64,000 nt of DNA from Sipunculus nudus (Eukaryota > Annelida > Sipuncula > Golfingiida > Sipunculidae): the NCBI GenBank assembly GCA_026874595.1, contig CM049320.1:31154214-31218213 (forward strand), in the 5' to 3' direction. The position numbers were made by a program, and so were the translations under genes. The notes under the pieces were generated by a model that searched no databases, was not told the DNA's origin, and saw only the letters and a list, made by a program, of their open reading frames with translations. Below are positions 34,487 to 45,836 of this stretch, piece by piece (position 1 is the first letter of the stretch; every line of letters begins with the position of its first letter).

Positions 34487-34836
34487 TAATTCATATTTTG
34501 AGACATTAAATACTGTTTAACCTTTTTCATGGACAGAGACGTGGTCTTGCCAAATACTGTTCTGTAAGTATTTCAAGAATTAAAACCTTTAAAGCGGATA
34601 GTTCCGTACACTGCTGCACTTTTGCTAACTGGTACATATAAATTATTTACACTGTCGGTATTATAAACATTAGAATTTCGTAAAATTAAATTATTAAAAA
34701 GAGATGGTAGGAGACCATTGTTAAACTTATACATGAAAAGAAGCACACTATTAACATAGATCTTTGGTAAGACAAGAATATTCAGTGACTGAAATAATAT
34801 ATCAGATATATCTGAATTTTTATTTTTACTGAACAT
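34487..34836 (-). pseudogene. LINE ORF2 C-terminal tail (Jockey/CR1-like), truncated
   Basis: The minus-strand reading contains LFMYKFNNGLLPSLFNNLIL, then NTDSVNNLYVP and IRFKGFNS, followed by a stop where a Trp-Asn is normal (GxxxWNxLP). After the stop the frame resumes with SLSMKKVKQYL. This order (YK-x-x-x-LP-x-x-F, R/N-S-x-x-x-LY-x-P, KG-x-x-x-W-N, F-K-x-x-L-K-x-Y-L) is the tail after the reverse transcriptase in Jockey/CR1-group LINEs. Only the tail is present: a 5'-truncated, decayed insertion unrelated to the L1-type element at 7-14 kb. Confidence 0.65.
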
Positions 34837-35318
34837 TATTAATGTAGACTGACCAAAAGAAAAAGTAGGGTCGATTGAGTCGCTTTCCGTTTTCTACTTC
34901 AAGGATCTAATGACAACATTGGCTAAACTCAGAGAAGGATGATCTAGCATTATTCCTGCCAACAGAAAATATACATAAGGGTTTTATTTTATGTGCACAG
35001 TAGTTCACATAATTCTGCAGATCACATAAAGCTACAGAAGATCCTTTATTTTCTTTCTCTGAACTGGAGAAAGACGCTTGGGAAAACTATGTTTTGAAAA
35101 CTGTACACTAACTTTATACAAACGAGATCCATGTATAACATATGTGTCCTTGATGTTTGTAAGCACTGTTAAAATTGTGATTGCTATATACAAACCAGTA
35201 TAAATATATTAAAATGTATTCAAATGATTTAAGTTTACTTGTTAAAAAAAACTTGTGGGAAATTAGGTTTTATGCTCCTCAATTCTTTGTCACAAATTTA
35301 ATTTATGAATGGTTCTTC

Positions 35319-38157
35319 TCAATGTGTTTGATTTATAATGTTTGATTCATCAAACATACTTGTATATGGGCTCACAAATCTGTACGTCTTCGGTGGCACC
35401 TCCATTTTTGCTGACTCTGAGTCTGTGCTCATCAATGACAAATCGAGAATGTTTTCGTCAGTTTTGTATTTCTTCATCACCTCGTAAAGTACGCATATGC
35501 CCCTGGGTCTTTTGTCGTTTATTCCCAACTGGTAATTAGGGTACATAGGGTAATAGGGTACGGCGATAACCTCCTGTGTCTGTCTGAGTGAACTGCATTT
35601 AACGACCCTAGCAGCGCACAATACAAATAAAAATGCCTCAATTTTTTTCTTTTGATTTCTCTTAAGATCTGTCGCATATGAGTTTGATATAATGGTTTTT
35701 ACAAATGTGTACAATACCGAAACATTGCTGTCTCGCCTGAGAACGTTTGCTTGTTAAACAACCGTAGGTTGCTTTCAGTCGATCATGCAATTGAAAAACC
35801 TTAAAACCGCTTGGAAGAATGCCCATCCAAAATCTGTTACCACCATAAAGTTGTGGAAAATGCTGCATGTACCGTTTCATCCTTCCTTCCAGAATACGGA
35901 ATCTCCTCGACAAAAAAAGTAGTCTTTTCTCTTCCTGCACCGTTCCATGCTTTGCCACTCTGAACATATTTTTAATCCTCGCATTGGTAAATCGCTTCGA
36001 TGATTTGTCGAATCTGTTACAGAGGCAGCAGGTGCATATAGATGAGCGGTGGAATTTTTGCGGAAATTCGGGATGGAATCCATTGTCTGGTATTGAATTG
36101 GCTGTTGTATCGTCTGTGGAGATGCCGAACAATTATCAAACACTTTTGTATACGGGCTAAAATGTCTGTACATCTTCGGTTGCACCTCTGTTTTTGCTGA
36201 CTCTACTCCTTTGCACCTCAAAATCAAGCACGTTTTTGTCAGTTTTGGATTCTTCATCGCAAAGAAAACATATTCCACTCGGACACTTGTTGATTTAATA
36301 CTGGTAAATAGGGTACTAGTGCGGCGATATACCTCCTGTGACTGTCTGAGTGACCTTCATTCAACGAGCCTTGCAGCGCACAATACAAAAAAAAACTCAT
36401 TTTTTTTTCCTTTTGATTTCCTCTAAAGCTATTTCGAATATGAGTTTGATATAATGGTTTGTACAAATGTGTACAAAGGCATACTTTTGCAGTCTCGCCT
36501 GAGAACGTTTACTTGTTAGATAATCTTAGGTTGCTTTCAGGCATTGGTCTATACTCATGCCATTATATGACAGTAAACCGCCTGAATGAATGCCCATCCA
36601 AAATCGGTTCCCACCGTAAAATTGTGGAAATCGCTCCTTTTTTTAACAATCGATCCAACCAGTTACTCATCACAGGTCATCACTAATCACAGCACATTAA
36701 TGGCTGTTGCGTACCATCTCCATCTCGGGCTGAGATGGCTCGCCCTCTGTGTATTTTTTTATTACGATTGCGTTACATTTGCTTTGCTCCTTTAATCCCC
36801 GGGAGCTGTGGAATTATCTTGACCACTGAATCCGTTGTATCTATATGTATTCGTACGAGCAATTTCCTTGCCTCGTTAATAAAGATCCGTATTTTTCATT
36901 CCGTACACATATGGAACAGACACTGTTCAATACACAAAGACTGTATACATCCTGGATGTAACTGCGATTGGTAATCCAAGAAGCCATGAAGCCGTTCTAT
37001 TTTCATAAGATCTGGAGCGTGTTTGGCCTACCTTCATCTCCTGACATTCAATAAAACATGTTGGTCCTCTCCAAGGGGCTTCGTATCTATTGAAAATTTG
37101 TACTTAGAGCATCCATCACATGCACCTAAACCGGTCCAAAAAAAAGAGCTTTTTTTCTTTAACTTTCTTTCATAAGTCTGTTTCTTTTCATGCACATCAA
37201 ACATAAAGGGTTGACAATGCTATACAAATTATTTCCTCGAACGGTTCTCCATGTTTCGATTTACCCTACACGAACATACGTGCCCAGTTAATGTTTGATG
37301 TTTATGGTTCAAGGTTTTGGAATATTCTACGGCTTGACCTAGCGTATGGATCGAATACGTTGTCGAGAAGCTATCGCCAACGTCACTCAATGACTGTGTG
37401 TCCATGTCATGTCCCAGATTGTTTGTACTTGGCATGTTGGCCTAAAGTGGTACAACAGAAGCTATCTTCGCTTCCTTCGCGTCTGGTATCCACCCATGAC
37501 ACACTCTCTTCACCTGATGTGTTACCGAGGGGACTGCTGTCCTGTCCTGTGCGAGACAGCGATTGTCCCTGTGTGTGGAGATATTGTTTTTCTGGAATAC
37601 ATGTACTTAAACTAGAACTGTTTTCTAGTAGAACTAACAGTGACCATGCCTGATGCTGTATGTTATTTGACAAGGGTTGTGTTCCTGTTGTTTCCGGAGC
37701 TATAATTGTTGTCGTTGTAGGGAGTGCCTGATATGCAGCCTCATTTTCATCACCGACTTATCTACCCCTCTGAGTACCAACCTACTTCTTCCCGGGCAAA
37801 TAAGTTTACCACATTCAAAGTCTATGTTTTCCTTGCCATAAGATGGTAATTTTAGACTCTCCAGTTTAGCCTGGAGTGTGGTATACCATTAGCCACATAT
37901 CTGTTTACCGTCATCCGTAGACTGACATATGCAATACTTCCTATACGACCGTCAACTCTGCATGACATTTCCATAAAAAAATCGATGTAATGTTTTCTTT
38001 TTCTTGTCCTTTTTGGTCTCGCTGTTAGTTCCTTCTCTGATACACCACTACTTTTTGTTTGCGGCCGACCAGGCGTGATATAAGTCGGCGATTCCTCCGT
38101 TGGGTACGGCGCATCTTGTTGTTCTTTTTGTTTGCCATTTGTGTTTTTTTTCTGCAT
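35319..38157 (-). pseudogene. Decayed multi-segment coding region, family unknown
   Basis: Several minus-strand open segments in changing frames follow each other. They are a Lys/Arg/Pro-rich start (38,157-37,852, with RPKRTRKRKHYIDFF, AT-hook-like), a Ser/Thr-rich stretch (37,673-37,229), a segment with RIFINEARKLLVRIH (about 36,900-36,780), and then two diverged copies of one block. The first block copy has CPSGICFLCDEE, possibly a zinc-binding knuckle; the second reads RPRGICVLYEV. Frameshifts and stops separate them, so no intact product is encoded. It could be a dead host gene or a dead DNA-transposon gene. Confidence 0.45.
35341..36645 (-). repeat. Direct duplication of a ~520-bp coding-like block
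   Basis: 35,341-35,870 and 36,138-36,645 align in the same orientation, about 790 bp apart. Landmarks are 'tttttgctgactct', 'ttgtcagttttg', 'acctcctgtg', 'gcagcgcacaatacaaa', 'atgagtttgatataatggttt', 'ctcgcctgagaacgtttrcttgtta' and 'gaatgcccatccaaaatc'. Divergence is high, so the duplication is old. Confidence 0.75.
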
Positions 38158-38159
38158 AT

Positions 38160-39647
38160 CAGTTTCATTCGTACATCTCCCCTTTCATATACAGATATGT
38201 ACTTCAGGTCACTTCAGTTTTTACTGGGTTTTTTTTTTGCCCGATTCGAGAACAACCTGTTCTCCCTGTGCCCTCTGGATCCATAGCTGACACGGGAAAA
38301 GATTTTCTTTCCTGTCCACCATGGCAATGACTATCCTGTCATAATCAACTTTCTATTTTTCCGTTTCATCCTGCTACGAATAATGATAACATTTTAGCAT
38401 CCGGATCTGTGATAAGCACAATCCTAAACCAGTTCTAAAATGTTCTCATATCATTTGCAGCTGTAATAATATTATGTATAACGTGATTTTAAAAAAATTT
38501 TCTCTCAGTAACAAGGGTCATTTTGTTATTCATTTGTTTATAAATACGATGTATATTTTATAATATAATTTAACCCGAAGCATTTGAACCAGCATGCCCC
38601 CCCCCCCTCAGGCCGCGCTGGTCCCGATTTTTTTTTTCAGTCTGCGTCTGCCCCTCCTTGCATAAAGAATTTCCAGGCAGCAATCAGAAAGCCATTGAAT
38701 CTAGTATAAAATTTAAAAAGGGATTAAGTTTGATTTTATTTATCTGGTTTCTAAGATTTATATACTAAATCTACATTCCATAATATTGAAAATAAGGAAA
38801 GCAACATTTATGGCTGTATTGCTTACTGTCAGCCTAACGTAAGAGGAATATAGTGAGCAAAATATATTCATGCAAAGGCCATTAAACTCGGCATTGTGAT
38901 TTTAAGTCGTTTAATTCAGTGATAAATTATATATGGTATTTTAAATCTATGGTAACAATTGATATTTGCATGTGTGAACCAAAGATATGAAACAGCACTC
39001 GCTTAACTTCATGAATTTGGTCGTTGTAGTTTAATTTAGAGGAAATGATTTGTAAATATTGTATAACCTAGAAAATGCCCAGAAGATCACATCCCCCACA
39101 AATGTAAATATGAGAATAGTGAGACATTTTAAAAATTTAGAATTAATAAGCAGAGAGAGAGAGAGGGGGGGGGGGGGGGGAGAGAAATATCGGAAAAGGG
39201 ATTATAATTTTTCTTTATGTTATCAATTATAACTGTTCACATTGATGGAACATTTGGCCTAAGGCCTCATTTCCAGAATGAAATTTTCATTCATACATTC
39301 ATGAGGTCATAGGTGTACATATATTCATATCATAATACATACTAAAATATAACACACTAACCGGTACCGAACTTCACTGTCACAAAAGAGATGTCGCCAT
39401 GAAGCACTTGGGCCAGGAACGCTGTGTATGACGGTTATCATGACAGTAAAACGACACAAATCGGACATATACTATAAAGCCGGCTATATACGAGGCTTGT
39501 TCCGCGACAAGTCGCACCGTATATTGGGGTTAGTCGCACGTTTCCATGAGTTGCGCGACATGTCGCAGAAGAAGGAACACGTTTCTTTTTCATGTGACTT
39601 GTAGCGCGACATCAGGCCCAGAGTTGGGGAAAAAGCCAACGAATATA
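38160..39647. other. Non-coding stretch with G run
   Basis: No gene seen. It contains a C run (38,598), a GA-then-G run (39,153-39,180), and near 39,500-39,620 a cluster of GCGACA/TGTCGC palindromes that recurs at about 40,590-40,760, on the other side of the pogo-type element. Confidence 0.5.
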
Positions 39648-40034
39648 CGGTCAAACCTCTATAATTATGGCACCCTTTGGACTGAACCAAAGTGCCCACT
39701 TTATAGAGGTGCCCACTTTATGGAGGTAATGGCCAGCACATAGAGTGCTGCCCCCTAGTAGGATAAATTGCTATAATTACTCATGTTTTTAGATTACTAA
39801 ATAAACTTATTGCTTGTATCATCTCTCTTTATTTAATGATACGTTGTTCAGCGACAACTGATTTTTAATTATGAAGACATTTGTTAGAAAATACATATTT
39901 TATTACAAAAAAGTATGGACAAAAAATAAGCAGAGTTAAAGGAAGCTGTGTGCAGATGGTCTATGAGATAGCTGAACTTTATATGTATATAAATATGTGT
40001 GTGTATATATATATATCAATATGTGTGTGTATAT

Positions 40035-40091
<57 letters not shown>

Positions 40092-40267
40092 ATAAGGAAC
40101 CGTGAAAACTATGAAAATCAGTGAAGTGCCCACATTAGCTCTGGAAAACGGCCCACTTTACAAAATATAGAGGTGCCAGCATTAGCTAAACATAATGAAG
40201 AGAAGAAAAATTGGACTACCCAAAAGTGCCCATTTTATTTGGGTGCCCACTAAGAGAGGTTCCACTG
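39648..40267. mobile_element. pogo/Tigger-type MITE
   Basis: Ends: CGGTCAAACCTCTATAATTA at 39,648 and the inverse of CAGTGGAACCTCTCTTAGTG at 40,267, each flanked by TA. Both ends continue into GGGCAC motifs ('gtgcccactttat'). TA duplications and CAGTnnAACCTCT ends are typical of pogo/Tigger elements of the Tc1/mariner superfamily. The 620-bp element has no transposase and contains a (TA)n microsatellite (40,040-40,088). Confidence 0.82.
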
Positions 40268-41395
40268 TATAACGATTGATCATGTTATCCTGTGATAATG
40301 TGACCATCCATAGTTTCACCGTGTCTGATGAGGTTGCCATGTATTTTGCGCGGTCAACAGGAATCTCAGAAGAATTTGTGTAGATATCCCAAAAATCCTA
40401 TGCCTATTTTTTATGTATCGATAGATATTAATAAAGAGAAACAAGACAGATTATGTCCTAGGCAGAATACATTTTCGTCACACGCACATTTATTGATAAA
40501 TATGATGTTACCTTACAAAATAAAGGTTGAATCCTGGAAGTTATGTTTGATGCATATAGTTTTTTATCATAGTTTTGCAGGACATATTGCAGAACATGTC
40601 GCTGTGTGTATGGACTGTTCATGTTGAGCGACATGTCGTCTCGATTATGGCTGGCTTAAGATGTACACGTTATGGATGGAACACAGCTTGGAACCACTGT
40701 TGCAAATTTTCCATGAGCCAAACTACTGTGCACACAAACGTCCGAGACTTGTCGCACATTGCACGTGCGCCCACGCCTGTGAACTGCTCCCAGCTTGACA
40801 TCATACATAGGATAAAGATGCAGTCACCTGCGTTTAAGGTTTAGGCTAAGGAGATATTGTAAAATCCTCTCAGGCTCTCTGGACACTCACACAAAGACAA
40901 TGACGACTGGATAAATTAACATATATTATTTAAGTGGAGTTTGATGGCATTTGGCTTTACCACGACAGTTCGCATTCACATTCAGTTTTTTTTTTAACTC
41001 AGCTGACTATAAGTCATCTGATGCTACGGTCACAATGTGAAACTGCCGCCTACCGATTTTTAGACATCGGCGGATTCTTAAAGTTATATGCCGCCGGCCG
41101 ATTTTTTGCAAATCGTTGCGACTGGTCATAAATAACAGCCAGTAAAAGGCCGCCTGACGGGCTCCGGGCAGCCCAAGGCAGTGTCTAAGTTCGAGGGGGT
41201 GTGTGACGTCATCAAGGTGTTGGCCGGTGGCAGTTAGGCGATAGGCCGGCAGCCGCCAGATTTTATCTGCCACCTTCCGGTGACCTGGCGGACACCGGCC
41301 ATTTACACCTGCCACCGGCCAACGATCGGGCGTTCTAACTGCCACCGGCCGGCGCCCGCCCGATAATGTGACGGCGGCAGTCTGGTTCCCGGTTG

Positions 41396-41403
41396 GATAT
41401 ATA
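41396..41403 (+). promoter_or_regulatory. TATA box inside the TIR element
   Basis: A TATATAAA box about 100 bp before the ATG at 41,504. The leader between them holds three 'tatcaacca/atcaacca' repeats. It looks like the original promoter of the element's transposase gene. Confidence 0.5.
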
Positions 41404-41503
41404 AACCTAGTTTGCTCTAGTATCACTACAAAGTGTACCATCAACAATTTATTATCAACCATTTTCCATCAACCATTATTATCAACCATTTCCTTCTAAC
41501 AAG

Positions 41504-41731
41504 ATGCCCCCTAAAGGCAAGGGAAAGGACAAGGCGCTAGCCCCAAACCGCAAGAGACCAGAGCCCCAGCCCCAGCGAGAACCCAGCAGCAGCAGCAGCG
41601 ACGACGAGAGATTTATATTCAGGGGCCCGGGAGTCTGCACTCGGCAGATCGCCGACCTGCCACCTACCAACTACGACAGCCGCTTTACAGCTGCCTTTCA
41701 ATCCCCGGCGTGCGGCCGGCAGATATTTTGA
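41504..41731 (+). pseudogene. Truncated ORF start of the TIR element
   Basis: The ATG follows a TATA box and leader. The 75 codons start MPPKGKGKDKALAPNRKRPE, continue with a Gln/Pro-rich stretch and PSSSSSDDERF, then pass into terminal-repeat-like sequence and stop. The basic, disordered N terminus suits the start of a transposase or partner protein. The rest appears deleted, leaving a non-autonomous element. No catalytic domain is present, so the family cannot be read from it. Confidence 0.5.
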
Positions 41732-42599
41732 AATCGTACGGTGGCATGTCGGTAGCATAACGGCAGCAGGCCGGATGCTAGAGAGTGGCAGTTAGATCCT
41801 ACCGATCGCCGGCGAAGTTTGAAGGACCTCGAGCCCCACGACCGAATAAAAATCCCGCTGCTGCCCGCCTGCCGCTTGATAGCCACCGCGCGACTTCGAA
41901 ATGCGCCCGGCCGGCGACCTGACGACTGGCATAATTGGAAAAATCGGCCGGTGGCAGACAGAATTTTAACTTTTTCTTAAAATTTCAGCGGCGTCCTAGC
42001 GGCGTCTAAAAATGCCGACTGCCGCCTGCCGATTGTGCCTGCCACCGAGCTGCCACCTGACGAATTTCAGTGAAAACTGGCAGTTACCACGCCGGCAGGC
42101 GGCATTTAGTGATTTGTGACCGTAGCATCATGAGCTATAGTCGTGGTCCATTGTCCGTCGTCCGTCTACCCGTCCGGATGTCCATCCGTCCGGATGTCCG
42201 ACCGTAAGACTGGCACGTTTCGACACGATTGGACCTACGAAACTGAAATTCTGAATGTCCCCAAAATCTCCTACCATGCCGAAAATTGGGTCAATAGGAC
42301 TTCGCTCCTTCGAGATATTTTCACACTTCAGGACTGCCTAATATCAAGACACATCTGGTTTTCTTTATATTTACCATAAATATTCCTCTATATAGTTCCT
42401 ATGTACATGCCAGAAATTAAGTCAGTATTATATAATTTAAAAAAAAGTTATGGGCCCCAAAAAAATGGATTTTGTAAAATATCAGGAAAGATATTTAGTC
42501 ACTTAAGAGAAAAAGTGTTAAAGCTAGGGCTTTTTTTTCAGTAATACAACTTTAATTAATCAAAATTTAATTGTATACCAAAAATTAGATCAAACTCTG

Positions 42600-43760
42600 T
42601 TTTTTTTTTTTAAATATTGGCAAAAATATAAAATTGGTACCTTAAATTTTGCCCAAGTTTGACGATGGAACGTTTTTTTTTTCTTGTAAGAACATTTGAT
42701 TTACTTTTCACGGTCGGTATATATATAGACTTAATCTGTTAAATTCTTAAATGTGAAAGTAAAAGTTTAAAAATTATTCTAGTTATTGAAGTTTTTCTGA
42801 GGCTCTAATGTTTTTACATTTTGAACCTCCAGACCAGCCATGTCTGGTCCCTATAGCCTTATCTGGGTAAAGGTATTAGTGATGCAACACTGCATTTACA
42901 AATGTAGAATCACATGTGGCAACTCTGCCCTCTCCCCCCCCCCCCTCACACACACACACACCCAACCAGATATGTTGCATTACTTACATTCTTTAACCGA
43001 TTGCTGTTTCCGATCCAATGTATACAACTTTTTTCAATCCTGAATCAAGTGAAAATTATTGAAGTTAGAGAATATTTTTTTCAAGTAGATAACTTTTTTT
43101 AATTAAGATTTAATTGTTTACCCAAAATTAGATCTGAATTTTGTAAATTTTATAAGTTATTAGCATAAACATAAAATCAGTACCTTAAATTTTGCCCAAC
43201 TTCGACCATGGCACGTTTTTTTCCTGTGAGTACTGTTGATTTAATTTTCACAGCATGTAAACATAAGTATTTAATTTGATTAAATCTGAAATGTCTGGTC
43301 CCTATAGCCTTATCTGGGTAAAGGTATAAGTGATGCAACACTGAATTTACAAATGTAGAATCACATGTGGCAACTCTGCCCTCCCCCCCCCCCCCCCCAA
43401 CACACACACACACCCAACCAGATATGTTGCATTACTTACATTTTTTAACCGATTGCTGTTTCCGATCCAATGTATACAACTTTTTCAATCCTGAATCAAG
43501 TGAAAATTATTGAAGCTAGAGAATATTTTTTTCAAGTAGATAACTTTTTTTTAATTAAGATTTAATTGTATACCCAAAATTAGCATAAACATAAAATCAG
43601 TACCTTAAATTTTGCCCAACTTCGACCATGGCACGTTTTTTCCTGTGAGTACTGTTGATTTAATTTTCACAGCATGTAAACATAAGTATTTAATTTGATT
43701 ATATTTGAAATTTGAAAATAAAAGCTTGAAAATTAGGCTAGTTATTGAATACTTTCTAGA
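42600..43760 (+). repeat. Three tandem ~450-bp units with C runs
   Basis: Units share 'taaattttgcccaa(c/g)tt', 'tctggtccctatagccttatctgggtaaaggtat' (42,842 and 43,293) and 'gatatgttgcattacttac'. The second and third copies are nearly identical, except that about 33 bp are missing from the last copy between two 'aaaattag' words (near 43,580). Confidence 0.8.
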
Positions 43761-45836
43761 GGCTCTATTGTAGTCATTTGCTTGTTCCAGATGCAGGTTG
43801 GCCACTCCAGGTCACTGGAAGTCAGCTATGCCAGGGTTCCTGATTTGTTACAGTCACTGGGGGAGATCCCCTGCTGTGACAGGTGTACAATTGTTCTAAT
43901 AACCCCCCCCCCCCCCCCCTGTGAATATATATAAATACATTTGTATGCATGATGTGGTGTTATATAACAAGATTGAGATTTATGATGATGCAATTTGGAA
44001 TTATGAATCAACTTTTATATTCAGAAATATATATTATATTGAAAATGTAAAGAAATTAAACTTAAAATAAAAAAGAGGATCTAATACATACATGTGTTTA
44101 TTATCTCTCAGCCTCAGCAGAATTCGAGATCAGGCTTTGTTTGCCCTGAATGTATATGCAGAAGTGTTGTTTATCCCACCATCCCCCCTGTCATATTAAA
44201 AATATTATGTAATTGTGAATGAACTATTTGACATTGGAGAATGCATGGTTTGGTCATAAAATATAATTTGCAACAGTTTCTTACTCATCAATACACTACA
44301 ATCATGTCAACAAGCCATGGCCTATATTACCTTTCCCTCTTAGATTTTATCTCCATTTGATATTATTTTAGATTTTTATCTTCAAGGTCAACTTCAGGTG
44401 AGCACAGTGACCCATATTTTAAGCACCATGTCTTGAATGTTTACATTAAGTCAGTGGTCAACAGTGTGCTAGGCTGTTACATAACACCTTCACTCCTTGC
44501 CTACTGCTTCGGTGAGTGTCTGGGTCAGGCTGGGTCAGGAAGTAATTACCAGAGAGCCTTTCTCCTCTCTTTCCCTTTCTCTCTCTCTCTCTCTCTCTTC
44601 TGTCGCTTTCTGACTGTTTTAAATAGTTAATAATTATGAATAAACTTTTTTTACTGTAAGCACTGATTAATTAAATTTCATATCCTGTATGTATAAGCAA
44701 GGGTATTGTAACTCCCACCATCCCCTTCCCCCATTCCACTGAGTCCTTGCTCCTGGGCACCGTGAACAATAGTTTTATTGCTATAGCATAAAATTTTATA
44801 ATTTGAAGAAAATATATACAGAGAGACAGAGGCATTGTAACGCCCATCATAACCCCCCCCCCTTCCCCCAATCAAGTCCTTCCGCCTGTGGAATGGGGTC
44901 TTTATAGCAACTGTACAGTTTACATATCATAAAATAGAGAAAATGTTTATTGAAAAAGTTGGATCTCAATTGACAAATGTGTAAAATGTTGAACTCTGAA
45001 CAGTCTGTCAAAAAGGTATCCAATGGAAACGCATGGTCAGATCTCAAAATATTATTTGCAACAATTCCTTCAATCATATAAACCAACCATAGCCTATATT
45101 ACCTCTTTCTCTCAGACTTTATCTGCATTTCATAATATTTTAGATTTTAACCTTTCAGGTTTTAAGTACTGTTGAATGCTTCGTCCTCTCTCTCTATTTC
45201 CTTTTCTCTCTACATCAATCCCTCCTTACTGCCCTCACTGTTCCCTTCCTCGAACCTCATCCCAGTGTCAGCCTCGGTAAACGAGAACAAGATGAATCAG
45301 ATCTATTTATATTTTTATATATTATATAACTATTTGTTACCTATGTACATGCCAGAAATTATGTCAATATTGTGTAATATGTAGACATGGTGGGCATCAA
45401 TATAATGTACCTTGTCAAGACCTAAGAGATATCATGTTAACAGTCAAAATTCATAAATTCTCTCTTCGGCATAGTTAAACATAACAATATATCTGTCAAA
45501 TTGAAATCTTGCGCACTTCCATACACTATAGATCCTTCAACAAATAGCCTTATCATCATTCTACCACTGCTGAGTGTACTGTCATTGCATTCATATTTGC
45601 CCAAATATAGCCCAAATAAATAAAAAATAAACCACTATATTTACTCCATAGTAATCCATCAGTCAGGTTATTTCAAACATCATTTACTCACATATTACAT
45701 TATATTCCTTTATAATAGCCCAACATGTCTATGATATTCATAAGGTTTGTCGACTAAATATAGATTCACAATGGTGATACATTTATAGTCCAATCACAAT
45801 CGGCTGAGCGCCGTGACCCATGGGTCCCTTGTTTTT

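Larger units (their letters stand above)
41022..42127. mobile_element. GC-rich TIR DNA element with promoter remnant
   Basis: It has perfect 14-bp terminal inverted repeats TGCTACGGTCACAA (41,022-41,035; inverse 42,114-42,127), extended inward as imperfect GC-rich repeats of GCCGCC/GGCGGC and 'aaaaatcggccggtggc' type. Comparison with the uninterrupted repeat at 61,590 shows the target TCATCTGA at 41,014-41,021 and a decayed TCATGAG copy after 42,127, consistent with an 8-bp duplication. The superfamily is unclear: hAT, P, Merlin, MULE and Zisupton all make 8- to 9-bp duplications. It is GC-rich against an AT-rich background. Confidence 0.82.
40995..45836 (+). repeat. Large bivalve-type repeat family B, copy 1 (interrupted)
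   Basis: It starts 'ctcagctgac...aagtcatctga' and ends 'cggctgagcgccgtgacccatgggtcccttgttt', as does 61,583-63,292. The element at 41,022-42,127 splits it. Inside are three tandem copies of a roughly 450-bp unit (42,600-43,760), each with C runs and CA repeats, and further related tandem segments (about 44,100-45,170, sharing 'agcctatattacct'). No ORF of substance was found. Confidence 0.65.

Noticed and set aside
39881-40105. 74-codon ORF ending in YIYIYIYI
   Set aside because: Produced by the (TA)n tract inside the pogo-type MITE.
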